From Imbricaverruca yamaguchii (lineage: Eukaryota > Arthropoda > Thecostraca > Neoverrucidae): 64,000 nucleotides of DNA. The stretch lies in assembly GCA_034440575.1 (NCBI GenBank), contig JAOTOL010001662.1:3086501-3150500 (forward strand). The letters run 5' to 3'. Each line of letters opens with the position of its first letter. Position 1 is the stretch's first letter. The translations under genes and the position numbers were made by a program. Below the pieces are notes generated by a model. The model was given only the letters and a program-made list of their open reading frames with translations. It was not told where the DNA came from and made no database searches. Positions 45,342 through 56,152 of this stretch are shown in pieces.

Positions 45342-46998
45342 TGTGCGCCCTCTGGTTTGGACCAAACTTGGCTAGAGGCGAAAATGGTTCAAAGAAAGTA
45401 CATCACTGCGCACCCTATTCAACATGCCAGCATACACCTTACTTGTGCATACCCTGCCGTTTCTGAAATACTCCCCCGACGGCCAGCGGTGTCACCAGCC
45501 ACATGCAATGAGTGGCCGCATGTATACAGTTTAGGCTCTCGGTGAATTATTTAAGAACTGTAGGATAAAGGAAGAGCAACTTTCTATGCTTTTAAGAGGG
45601 CGCTTACCTCAAATATTGGCTGTGCCCCTACCCTCCAATAATTTCCACTTTTAACATAGGACCCAGGTGGTGTGCCCCCAATCTATTTGTGCCTGTCCAT
45701 TGCATGTGTGTACTATGCCCCTTCCCCAAATCATATTCAAAATCCTACGTCCGTTGATCAGGAAACGCTGGTGTAGGTTGTGTGTTGACCTGTTCTCTCA
45801 TTCTGTGATGTATTTTTATTTGTACACCTTAATATTGGCGATATTATTTAAGGTGGTACAAGCCAAAGTCCTGGGGTATAAGATTACGGTCACGGGATGG
45901 TTGTCCGGTGAATGTTCTAGAAAAGGTGGGGTCCGCAATAGTAAGCTGATGCTAGCCTATTGAATCCTGCGTATTCTCATCACTGCGTGTGGGATCTGCA
46001 GTGATGTGAATTTCTGACCCGTTTTTGCGTCTAGCAGGCAAAGGATACAAGGGCAAATGGCGTGGAACAAAATGTACTGGGCAGGTGTCCGTTTCCTCTC
46101 CGACAATGTTACTGTCCAAGTTGGACATAATTAACAGGGTGCACGATTACTTTCTTGAATTCGCATGCCAATAAGTTGATAGCACCTATTCGAATGGCTT
46201 ACTGGTGAAGGTCGAGTCGCTCGACACGAGCATCGCTAGTCAGGGGCAACCGATCGGGCAGGGCTGATGGAGCTTTTCGATTCTTCCTGTGAGATGCTGG
46301 ATATTCAGCACAAACGGGTGACTACGTATTACTCACTTCCACATGCATCGTTGGCTGGCCATGCTAACCTCGTTCTGCCAATGCACTTCGTTCCTCATTC
46401 TTTGCCAGTGTACACTCGGCAAAGAATGAGGCAAAAATACACAACTTGTAGGGACAGCATCGCAACAGGACATGCTGACGGTCTTTCTGCCAGTGATCCA
46501 CTGTATGTGTCAGTATCCTTGCATCTTGACAACGTGGCCGCCAACTCCTGTAATCGGTCGATGGCCTTGGATTGCTTCCTATCCATCCAGATAAAGACAA
46601 AGAGCCGGTTGTAACTTAACATAGGGTTGTCACGATGTGCTTCCTTCATCTCCGGCGACTTATGATAACTATAAAACGCGTTTATCACCATGTGGTCGCA
46701 TCTGCATGGTTTTAGCTCGGCTTGTTGGAATTGAGCTCACGGACCACAAGTAGCAATAACTGAACCTGGGACCAAATTAAAATGCCTACTAGTTGAAGTA
46801 CTTGTAACCAAGCTCAAGTATGTGTAACCAACTTGGAGCCTTCGACCTCAGCCGACCTCGTCAAACCGTCCTCACCGGCTTGGCGCGACAAATCTGACCT
46901 GTCTGACCATCTGACTTGATCTGACTCGACCCCTGTCCCGCTTAGCCGTCCTCGGAACCACCTGCCAGGGATAACATTTGGACGGATATTGAGACAAC
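45342..46998. other. Intron E-F, no gene recognised
   Basis: No supported coding region. A local inverted pair is visible near 46,386-46,431 (cattctttgcc...ggcaaagaatg), able to form a hairpin. Confidence 0.45.
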
Positions 46999-47181
46999 CT
47001 GACCAGGTTGTTGGTTATTGGTTTTACGACACATCGACCGTTCAGTCATGTAGCGTCACCAATCTCTCACTCCGATTGGCCGCAGGCGAAGAGCAGCGAC
47101 AGGTGAGACTCGAACCCACAATCTTTCGATTGTGAGACGGGCAACTTTCCCCTAGACTACTAGTCCCCTGTCTGACCAGGT
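46999..47181 (-). mobile_element. tRNA-derived SINE (family B) with LINE-type hairpin tail
   Basis: Minus strand, about 47,009-47,171. The tRNA-like head has an A-box-like tagtctagggga and a B box gggttcgagtc. A short body follows, and then a 3' tail gacgctacatgactgaacgg...gatgtgtcgtaaaaccaataaccaac. That tail matches the LINE hairpin pattern (CGC..ATGAC...GATGCGCCC.AAA.CCAATAACCAAC). The direct repeat ctgaccaggt flanks it at 46,999-47,008 and 47,172-47,181. The head is not a working tRNA gene: the anticodon arm spacing is wrong and the acceptor ends do not pair. Confidence 0.78.
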
Positions 47182-47264
47182 GTGTGACGACAGATCGAAT
47201 TTTGCCGGACCGCACGGCCACCACCCTGCACCTCCATGCGACCCGACCCGATGCGTGACCTCAG

Positions 47265-47439
47265 GTGACCTGGAGGCGGACGAACGGCGTCGCGCTCGAG
47301 TCGGGTCACCACCAGCAAGTGCATGAGGGAGACATGCACGGCATCGCCATCGACTCGGTAAAAGACACCGACATGGGCACCTACAGCTGCCGGGCGGAGA
47401 GCACAATGGGCACCGCCGACGCCACGATCGAGCTCACAG
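47265..47439 (+). CDS. klg: Klingon-like protein, exon F (Ig3 second half)
   Basis: Acceptor gcgtgacctcag|, phase 0 in; donor cacag|gtgagg, phase 1 out. It encodes VTWRRTNGVALESGHHQQ with the Ig tryptophan, then IAIDSVKDTDMGTYSCRAES with the DxGxYxC motif, and TMGTADATIELT. With exon E it completes Ig domain 3 (LPK|VTWRR). The acceptor lies 84 bp after the SINE. Confidence 0.93.
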
Positions 47440-47973
47440 GTGAGGTCGCAGACGGGTCACAGGTGGAACGGGCATGCCATAGGTGAGATCAGAGTTGAGG
47501 TAGAGATGTGAGCTATCTGTCAAGTCACATGTGAGTTCACAGAGAGGTGGATCAGAAGAAAGGACAATGACATTTCAATGGTGAGGCCTACAGCAGTCGC
47601 AAGTGGGGTCACTACTAGATCACACGTGAGGTCACTGTCAGGAGGTTCACAGGTTAGGCTACTGCTAGGTCGCCGGGGGCTCATCATCAAGTCACAGACG
47701 AAGTCAATCAGGGAATAGCGCAGGCTACCGTCAGGCTGTAGACGAAGTCACCGCCATGTCAAGGACGGGGTCAGCACGATGGCACGGTTGAGGTGCTTGC
47801 CAAATCAAAGGTGGGTCCATTCCCAGGCCACAGGTCGGTTGGCTGCCTCACCACTGTGGTGAGCGCCAGTGCAATATCGCATGAGGTCATGAGCGGTGAT
47901 ACGGAGGTCGCAGGTTGACATGTCGATGACAGCCTAACACTATAGTCCCATGAAGATCATCAGCGGTCATACA
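47440..47973. repeat. Intron F-G, degenerate gaggtcaca-type repeats
   Basis: The start of the intron is a loose series of gaggtcacaggt, gaagtcacc and gaggtcatgagcggt motifs with no fixed period. The sequence looks like a decayed short tandem repeat. Confidence 0.55.
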
Positions 47974-48055
47974 GAGGCTACAAGCTGGTTGGCTATTGGG
48001 GTTTATGGGCGCATGGACTGCGTTAGTCGTGCATCGCCCAGGAGGCTACGAGTTG
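47974..48055 (-). mobile_element. Solo hairpin insertion, 54 bp
   Basis: The insert 47,988-48,041 reads on the minus strand ctgggcgatgcacgactaac, then cagtccatgcgcccataaac and cccaatagccaac. Flanks are gaggctacaagctg and gaggctacgagttg (two mismatches in 14). The surrounding repeat-like DNA makes the flank match a little less decisive. Confidence 0.65.
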
Positions 48056-48082
48056 ACGTCGTCGATAGCATCGTCATAATTT

Positions 48083-48186
48083 AGTCACATGAAGTTAGTT
48101 ATTAGTGTTTTAGTTAGTCACATGAAGGTTATTATTAGGGGTTTTGGGCGCATCAACTGCATTGGTAATACAGAGGTCACATGAAT
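48083..48186 (-). mobile_element. Two hairpin-tail insertions at one target, tripled target site
   Basis: The target gtcacatgaa occurs three times, at 48,084-48,093, 48,117-48,126 and 48,176-48,185. Between the first two is a 21-26-bp piece (ttagttattagtgttttagt) resembling only the outer tail. Between the last two is about 49 bp with ggggttttgggcgcatcaac, the tail plus most of the hairpin. This looks like two separate insertions into the same site. Confidence 0.6.
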
Positions 48187-48189
48187 GTT

Positions 48190-48923
48190 GATGTCATTGG
48201 TGGGTGAGTTGTCAGTGAGGGGGCGGCAGTGTGACCGACCAGGTCACGGTGAGGTCAACAATTATTTTAAATCAGATGGCGTGTGTAGTCTCAAGTGTGC
48301 ATGTGAGTACCGCTCTTAAACACCTGTGGTCTTGCGCAAGTGAAGGCTAAACAAGGTTGAACGCTTCTGGTACACAACGTGCCCAGAGGTGGATGACTGA
48401 TCGCAGATGAGACCACAAGGTCACTGACGAATCACTGGTTCAAAGTATAGAGGACATTTGGCGGAAAAAAAATTCGTCTGGCATGTCGGAACCCTCTCCG
48501 GCATGGCGTTTTCTCTTCGCCACAGGGGCACACATTTTCCATGGGAGGGACACATGTCTCCAGCTGTATCCGCCCCTACTTGGATCCATGTTGCAGGTGT
48601 TGGCGCGCCCCCACCCGCTGTATCCGCCCCTGCCTGAGATGTATGTTGCAGATTTTCGCTAGCCGCACGATCTGTCAAGTGCACATAACATATGTACTCC
48701 TTATACATGGGATTATGAACATTCGAACCCGCTCCGCTGAGAAGTGCAGATGCCGCAGTTCCCCTTTGCCACTGCAAGAAGGTCGCTGCAAGGCCTTTAA
48801 TTTACCTCATCCCGAAGTTTCGCCGCCGATGCCCGAGGTATCGGCTGACCCAACCTGGCAATATCGTCTGGTTTGATACTTGACCCAGCATTGACCTGAT
48901 CTGACCTTCGGTCTGTCCGGCAG
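48190..48923. other. Intron F-G, 3' part with a possible hAT-like remnant
   Basis: At 48,460-48,640 the sequence shares blocks (ggcatggcg; ttttccatgggagggacaca; tatccgcccctg) with the region 62,530-62,840, partly inverted. This suggests copies of one non-autonomous DNA element. No gene is recognised. The intron ends cggtctgtccggcag at 48,923. Confidence 0.4.
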
Positions 48924-49051
48924 GCAAACCCACACTGGTAGAGGTCAGCTCAGATCCAAACGGCAAACAGGCGCACACCTACACCTTACACTGGAAGGTG
49001 GAGAGCTACGCACCAATCGAAGAGTACAACGTCATCTACGAGGCAACCGAG
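48924..49051 (+). CDS. klg: Klingon-like protein, exon G (FN3 first half)
   Basis: Phase 1 in after gtctgtccggcag|, phase 0 out at accgag|gtgagt. Joined to exon F it reads IELTGKPTLVEVSSDPNG, then HTYTLHWKVESYAPIEEYNV with the fibronectin III core tryptophan, and IYEATE. Together with exon H it forms the single FN3 domain after three Ig domains, the feature that separates the Klingon/Wrapper layout from lachesin-like proteins (Ig only). Confidence 0.92.
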
Positions 49052-49281
49052 GTGAGTGCTGAATGCGCCCGACGAGGTATGTGTCGACGATAGAGCGTCC
49101 CCTCAGAGCCAGCAATACCAGCCGTGTGTGTCTCGCACAACGTCTCCCGCCGATACCAGCCGAGCCGACTCATGAGACGGGGATCCGCGCACACCCGACA
49201 TGGTCATCACCATGGATTGTCATCGCTCATAGCATGGTCATCGACATAGACACGCTCATCTATTCGCTCCAAATCAACGAA

Positions 49282-49351
49282 CTGTACCATAGCTGCATGA
49301 CCTCTGCAGTCGATGCGCCCATACACCCCAATAACCCGACCTGTACCACGG
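49282..49351 (+). mobile_element. Solo hairpin insertion, decayed, about 48 bp
   Basis: Plus-oriented: ctgcatgacctctgcagtcg, then atgcgcccatacaccccaat and aacccgac, between ctgtaccatag and ctgtaccacgg. The left arm of the hairpin (gctgc instead of gggcgc) has decayed. Located 230 bp inside intron G-H. Confidence 0.55.
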
Positions 49352-52300
49352 TTGGCCTCCATTGCCAGCCGATCCGGCGGACCATCACTTCCCCACGGGT
49401 CGTGTCCGAATGTGAGACGTGACCCGCTGTGCAGGACATGACGCCCGCCGCCTCGCTGCGGCAGCCGTGATCGTCGCCCGGCCTCACTCCAACACGTGCA
49501 TGCACATGTGCATACGTACATGCACGCATCTGCGGCCTGGTGCCGAGTCATGTCGCTCTGCGGCGTGACTGTCGTTCGGCGTACGCGTTCCGAGAATGCC
49601 GGCGCGGGCCGACTTTGAGCCGTCTCGTGGTGACAGGGTCGTGCTGCCCGGTAGGCCGCTGTCACTACTTGGACAGCTGAACATGTGGCACGTAGAACAC
49701 GTGAGGGCGTGCAACACGAGAGGACGTTTAGAGCACCAAAGCGAACATGTTGGGGTCGACCGATCGGGGACATGTCCAGAATGGCCATGTCCAGAGCCGG
49801 GAGGGGACGGGAGAGTGCGATCAAGGCTTTAATCAACCCGTCGTCGACCGTAACTTGTAGAGCGCGGACGGGGCGCTCGGTCAAAGTGTCACCTGCACCC
49901 GCCGCTGACCCAAAAGTGTCACGCCATCAGGCGTCCGCAATTGGTGCAAACACGCCAGCTGTCGTTACCAGGCGGGGCAGGATGGCGGCGGGCAGGGACA
50001 GGAGGCACCTGCCACTGGGGATGGGCAACACGTGCTGCGTCAGTGCGTGCGGTCCGGTACACGCAGCGCCGCGTTACCTACGGCGAGGGGTCGTTTGCAT
50101 AATTATAGTGGGGAAGGACTTTACGAATTCCGACAAAAACGTTACTGGCCCGCTGGGCGGTCCCAGCCGTAGTGGAAGATGGGCAGATGGGCAGATGTAG
50201 GCGGTGACGACAGCAGTGGAATGCGTGTGTGGAGGCGGCAGGTAAGCTGGTGTCGAAACTCACCGGCACACCTTCCGTCCCCGAAGGCGCTAAGCGGCTG
50301 TGCTGGTATTTGCGCATATAAAGGCCTTCCAAATCAGGAGACAATTACCAGGCGACGAGACCGCGAAGCAGCTAAGGGTGGAAACACGTACAAAGTGGTC
50401 GCAGGCGGATTTCGAAAGGCCGGTCTTTGCCAGGTTACTCCGACCCAAGTGCCACACATCCTTTTATGAATCAATCACCGGCAATCTCCCGGGACCGAGC
50501 CGGATTACGGTTTAAGAAATCCATTAGGATAAGAAGATTATGTCCGTGTTTGTGTCCCATGAGTCAGCATAGCTGGGCCTCATACTATCCGTAAAATAGC
50601 ACGGGCATAATCTGACTTGGTGACTGGATCGGAAAGAGACGGGAGTCCTACCGTTCCCCATTGGGAATCGAATGGAAGTTTAATAATGCGTTTCAAAGTA
50701 GCACAACTTATCGTTAGAAATGGAAGACTTCAGCGTAACCGCTGGTGAACAGGCTTGATTGGAAATAGAAGCATCAATAGGCTGCCGATATCAATAATCC
50801 CTGCAAGAACGTGTCGCCCGTTCATGTGGTGAATAGTGTAAAATGCTGGTTTCGCCAGCTGGGTGTAGTGAATAGCGTAAAATAGCGCAAGCCCACTTCT
50901 CCCGTGCGTTGTCGTTGGTCCTCCTGTTCACAGTTCATACCTCAGAAAGAAATATACTGGAATTGATGCACTTTGTATCTGTTTATAGATCACTGAGGCC
51001 TCAGCATGCTGCTACTGGTAACTATGATACGTTGCCCATCGTGAGTAATGTACCAATAGTACGCCATCAAACCACACGGATGAAGACCATCTAGGCTACA
51101 CATTTTACATGTAGTTTACTTAGACAAGAGGCAATCATAAGCATGCAGTTTCGCACGATTTGCTGACAGGTACATCCCACATAAGTCTGTTTGGAGTATT
51201 TCGTCAGCTGAGTGAGGTTGCTTGTTAGCCAGTTGGCCTGCCAGCCAATTTACTCTGGACGGTGGCCAAATCTACGTCAAGTACAACATCTCGCGAACGG
51301 CTTCACCGTCGGGTATGTGGGGAGCTAGCATTCCTCACATATTCAGCTTAACATTGAGCCTGCCCATGTTCCATAGAGATAATGGTCCCAGACGACTTGC
51401 GCGGCGGCTCGGTTATCACTCGGCGACGAACATTTCATTTGTGGATGGTCTCATGTGGACGAGGTGGACTCATTTTATCTGTGTCCGAACAACCAACTCG
51501 ACGACTGATGGCCGGGAGCCACGACTTAAAATTGCGGAGTGATTTTTATCGGTGAACTTCGACGATGAACTCTTTGTCCGCCATGAGGAAGCAAGTCTGA
51601 CCGACCCCGTCTCGGTGCTAACCCCGTCCTCATCACGACCGGACGGCAGTTTGTGACGTCACGGCGGTGGTTGGCCAGCCGTGACGATGGGGCGGACAGG
51701 AACCACTGTGGGCGGGGCCTCTGATTAGGTGGCCGAACCGACGGTGAATTAAATTTCACCACTATAATGACTGACTGGGGGCGCAGCCAGGACACAGATG
51801 GGGCGGCGGGCGCCAGCCAGGGGGCGAGCGCCGGAGCCCGCCCGTCGCCTGGCCAGGAGTGGACGGCTGGCGGAGACGGCCCGAGACCCAGCCCGCTGGT
51901 GATAGAGGGCTGGGCTGACATGGAGGTGCTAAGGTGCGGATCAGGTGGATTTAATCGACTTCGATGAATTTGCGAAGGCAAGCGCCTGCGATTTTGCGTG
52001 GAGTGGTGCGAGTCAGCCGCATACGCAAAGATTGCGATACCACGTCGTTGCGTGCTTCTAGATGCTTGCTGGATATTTCCTAGCACTTCACATGGAGCAC
52101 TGGCGAATCGAACCCGCCCATATCATAAGGTTCTTGCGTCTCGAAGACGATTTGTAAAGGGACTTGTTGCCGTGATCTGGTGTTGCACCAATCTGGGCGG
52201 ATTACAAGAACGATGAGGATGATTCGAAATTGCGACCGTCTGTGTCCGGCGTTATTCAGGCGGAATGCCAGCACACTGCGGCCGACCAGTTATGCCTGGC

Positions 52301-54182
52301 GCTACGACCTCTGGATCATGCGGCGTGCGGCGTGAAGCTATCAACCCATTGTTCACGAATTCAACCACATTTGCATCTGAATGACGATGAAGTATGAGCA
52401 CATGTGCGTGCGCGTAAAAAGGCATGCTAACGGCAACGCGGTGCTCTTTGCGGCCGTTCACGCAGTGCTGGGACCGGTTCCAACGGCGGACGTCCGGCAA
52501 CGTCCGAACGTTGGCGGCAGCCGGACAGGACGCCGGACAGGACGCCGGACAGGACGCCGGACATGACCCGACTGGGCGGTGTGGTTGTTGCGAATGAAGA
52601 AATCGAGCCGGAATGAATGTACAATCTCTATTGTTGGCTTCACGAATCGCACACGACAACGCCCAAACACGAACTGATCTGCCGCTCGCCTCACGTTAGC
52701 CACCCACAACAATGCTTCCACCGGTCACACCCTCTGCGACGCAGTCAACTGCCAGCACCTCAGCGCTTCCAACGGGTGCAGGGTTTTTCGCATTGCAAAC
52801 GCACACGCATATAAAATTTCACTCTGCACAAGCACTAGCGCCGGAGTATCATCAGAGGCATCTAGCGGAGGCCTTCTAACTATTGATAAGTCTAGAGCTC
52901 ACGTGCGCCATCTATGGAGCCACATAGTTGGCGCTTATTGATACAACTCGCGGTCTGCAACAGTAGTAGGAAACACGCAATCCGTCTGGGGCGGCGCAGC
53001 TTCTCAGTGTCAGCCCCCACCACCGCCAGTTTTACAACGCTGGGTGACTGAGACGCAGTGATAAATTATTCGTGAAACAGGGTGGAATATACCACTCTGA
53101 ATACTCAATCGACATCCTTCTCCAAGAAGTATTGGCATCCTGCTCATTGATGCATGTTTATGAAGTAGTTGTGTCTCCTTTCTAACGTTTATAAGTAGCA
53201 TATGCATGCTCTCGACAAGGAGTAGTGAAACGCGAACATCTTACAACGTAATTTCAGGTAAAGAGATAACCTGTAATGCGATATGGCACACAATGCCAGT
53301 TTATAGCAAAAGTAACATTTTTCCTATCCCGAATATAGCTCTTCTTAAATTACGAATCTCAAAACAAATGATAAAGATAGTCATAAGTACCTACACCACT
53401 GGCTCAACTTTGAGTCCCAGACATTAAAAGCATTTTTAATGAGACTAAATCCACGTGAACTTTCGACATCCTACTGTGCCCATTTCGACATCTCATACCT
53501 AACGAAAAACCAGTATTTTAACCCTGCTGAGACGTGATGCAGTGTATTGAAACGGAGGTTAGTTCATGGCTATCGGTGGTGAACGCCAGGCGAGTGTGCT
53601 GCCCAGCGTTCGGTACTTACGTTTTTCTAATTGAATGATCTAAGTCAGACGGTTGTCCATATGCTGTTTGTTTAGAGCAGATGGTTTGCCATGAATGACC
53701 GGAATTGCAAGTTTTGATCTGGTCTGATGTAGGATCGGACTCAAGAACCGAGACGAGCATAGGCCACTCCATGGTTGTGGTTTTGTGCAATTTTCCATAG
53801 ATTTTGTAATACGCGGAGGGCAGAGTTCTCATCTTATTTGATCGCAAGCAATCGAGTGTCTAATTGAGGAATGCTATTTTTGTGGTTTTCAGGTGCACAG
53901 AAACCAGATAGTTTTGCGTAAATTGTCATAGGTGCTTTAATACGTTGAGGCCCGGGTTCTCACCTCAATTGGTCACTACAGCAAGTTACTGAGTTGGTAA
54001 TTGAGTAACAGAACAAATGAGTTTTGAGCACAACATTGAGTCAAGACAGCCGCATATGCTGCTCCACCTGCGACGGGAACGGCTTGGCACTCCCTGGTCT
54101 TCGATCCGTTTCGATTGACAGCCAACCCTGAGCCATGCGGTGCCAAACCACAATTTGATCGCCCAACGTGCGCTCGTTTCAG
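49352..54182. other. Intron G-H, anonymous DNA
   Basis: No gene supported. A small ggacaggacgcc repeat (three copies) lies at about 52,525-52,562. Frames on both strands are short or low in information. The intron ends cgtgcgctcgtttcag at 54,182. Confidence 0.45.
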
Positions 54183-54399
54183 GTGAACAGTACAGGTGCC
54201 GTCAAGCCGCGGCGGTGGGAGGAGGTTGTGATTCCGGATCCGTCGACAGATGACACCAACAGCGTCATGTACGGCAATATGTACACGGCGAGCAACCTGC
54301 GGTCCGCCACGGTGTACCAAGCCACCGTGACAGCCAAGAACAAGTACGGGTGGAGCGAGAAGCCCGCGAAGCCCTTCGAGTTCGCCACACTTGGCGCGA
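54183..54399 (+). CDS. klg: Klingon-like protein, exon H (FN3 second half)
   Basis: Phase 0 in, phase 1 out (ggcgcga|gtgagt). It joins exon G as YEATE|VNSTGAVK, creating an N-glycosylation sequon (NST) in the FN3 domain. It then encodes RWEEVVIPDP, SNLRSATVYQATVTAKNKYG (the FN3 F-G strands with the tyrosine corner L..ATxYxxxVxAxNxxG) and WSEKPAKPFEFATLGA. Confidence 0.93.
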
Positions 54400-54756
54400 G
54401 TGAGTTGACGACGACGCGATGGGTTGGGACACTGGTCGGCGAACTCGCGAGGAGGCGGTGGGAAGTTGGGATATGGCTCGCGGGGACCCGGCCTATTGTT
54501 TGTTTATTTGGCGGTTCACGATGTACAATATGCACATTCACGGCTAAAGACACTGCTCACACTTTCGAGTGGGCCGCGGGATTGGTAAATGTCCCGAGTT
54601 GTGTGAGTGTTGAACCCGGGACCTAGAGCACAACACCTTAACAACTTGGCCATCCCTGCCCCAAAGAGGCGGTGGGACGCTGGGAGACGGACTCGCGGGA
54701 CGAAGATGGGACGCATGGAAGTGGCTCGCTGGGAGGCGGTAGAACTATGGGAGACA
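54400..54756. repeat. Decayed gaggcggtgggacgctggga repeats interrupted by a SINE
   Basis: Units like gaggcggtgggaagttggga and gaggcggtgggacgctggga occur on both sides of the SINE at 54,492-54,661 and continue into the duplicated segment to about 54,960. Confidence 0.7.
54492..54661 (-). mobile_element. tRNA-derived SINE (family A)
   Basis: Read on the minus strand: ggggcagggatggccaagtt then gttaagg (A-box region), later cccgggttcaacactc (B box), a body with gggacatttaccaatcccgc, and a tail ccgccaaataaacaaacaat. Same order as the copies at 23.2 and 61.0 kb. The target duplication is obscured by the surrounding tandem repeat. Confidence 0.8.
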
Positions 54757-56152
54757 GACTCGCAGGGCGAAGGGACACTGGGAGGTGGTTCACAGAGATA
54801 CGGTGGGATGCTTGAAGACAGTCTCACTGGACGAAGGTGAGACGCTGGGAGGTTGTTCGCGAGGATGTGGTGGGACGTTTGGAGGTGGCCCGTGGGGCGG
54901 CGGCGGGACGCTGGGAGGTGGCGATGGGACGTTGGGAGGTGGTTCGTGGGGAGGCGGTAGTGCCGCTGGCAGTTCACGCAGAGATTCAGTGCGTTCTGCT
55001 ATCTTCTGCTAGTGTCATGGTTGTCGCACGTGTGTTGTTTCTCTCTGTAGACGTAAGGTATGTGTTGTTAGCACACTTTGTAGTAGCACGGTATGTTGGC
55101 ACACTTTGTATATACACGGCATGTACTAGCACACGTTGTGGGCACACGCTATGTGCTGGCACACTTTGTAGGCGCACGGTACGTATTAGCACCCTTTGTA
55201 TGCGCACGGTATGTGTTAACACACTTTGTATGAGCACCACGTGCAATAGCACACTTTGTATGCGCACGGTATGTGTTAACACACTTTGTATGAGCACCAC
55301 GTGCAATAGCACACTTTGTAGGCGCATGATGTGCTGGCACACTTCATCAACACAGGTCACACCACAGCACCGGTCTCAGCTTCAGATTAACGTCCTACAG
55401 GTTATGCTTGTGCACACCAGTCAGGGTGTTAGTACGGTAATGATCTCCACCACGAGGAGGAATGGATGCATTCAATCTAACTCTTCTCAGAGTTAACACT
55501 ACGCCTGTGGGCGCCTATTTGAATGCTAACTCATGGGGCTTTTGGACGCATCAACTACGTTGTTCATGGAGCGATACTAATTCATGATCACTAATGTTGA
55601 TCATATGCTTATATATCGGCACTAACCTAACGTATGCATTGCACAGTGAATCATTGATACCAGTGCCGACTCCTATTTAGCTGAGATGGACATGTATAGA
55701 TGTGACGACTGGTGGAAACCACCCACCCCAGAACGGTGGGTCTCGAAACAAATGCCGCCAGATGCGGGTACCAAATAGCGACAGGGACTGTGTGGCGACT
55801 GGCCAGGCATACGTGCGTACACCGGTATCGACCGGGAGAGAGTGGCTTTTTGGATGCCACCGACTTCTTGGAAAACTACAACACTTCCATGGAATGGCGG
55901 TGTTGTGATCCATGGACCTCAAGGTGGCCATTGCCGTCCTACGCCGTCCAACTCTGAAAGTTTCAGTGCACACACGCGTAGGCACATTCACCAAGCTATC
56001 GAACCATCAGGTCAAGGCAAACTACTAAGCCAAACCGAAACCCATACCAATCGGCGACGCACACAGACCTACAGAATTACTGGCATCACACAACTACTGC
56101 TCGTTTACCACGCCCCTTGCCGTGCGGGGGCAACACAAGACGCGACTGGAGT
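54757..56152. repeat. 1,396-bp tandem duplication, copy 1
   Basis: Every block of this segment recurs 1,396 bp further on, from gactcgcagggcgaagggac to caagacgcgactggagtg. The only difference I noticed is a G run of five here versus four in copy 2, near the end. It contains a ggtggttcgyggggaggcgg repeat, a short tandem repeat of cacactttgtaggcgcacgg type (about 55,040-55,350) and a decayed hairpin insertion at 55,536. Confidence 0.95.
55526..55586 (-). mobile_element. Solo hairpin insertion, decayed (duplicated copy at 56,922-56,982)
   Basis: The minus strand reads cgctccatgaacaacgtagt, then tgatgcgtccaaaagcccca. Flanks are ctaactcatg and ctaattcatg. The same insertion is present in the second copy of the 1,396-bp duplication, so it predates that duplication. 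Confidence 0.5.

Noticed and set aside
47085..47165. A functional tRNA gene on the minus strand
   Set aside because: A and B boxes are present, but the anticodon arm has the wrong loop length, the acceptor ends do not pair, and it is joined to a SINE body with a target duplication.
49207..49884. A 225-codon minus-strand frame in intron G-H
   Set aside because: No domain, and it crosses the decayed hairpin insertion; composition is like the surrounding intron.
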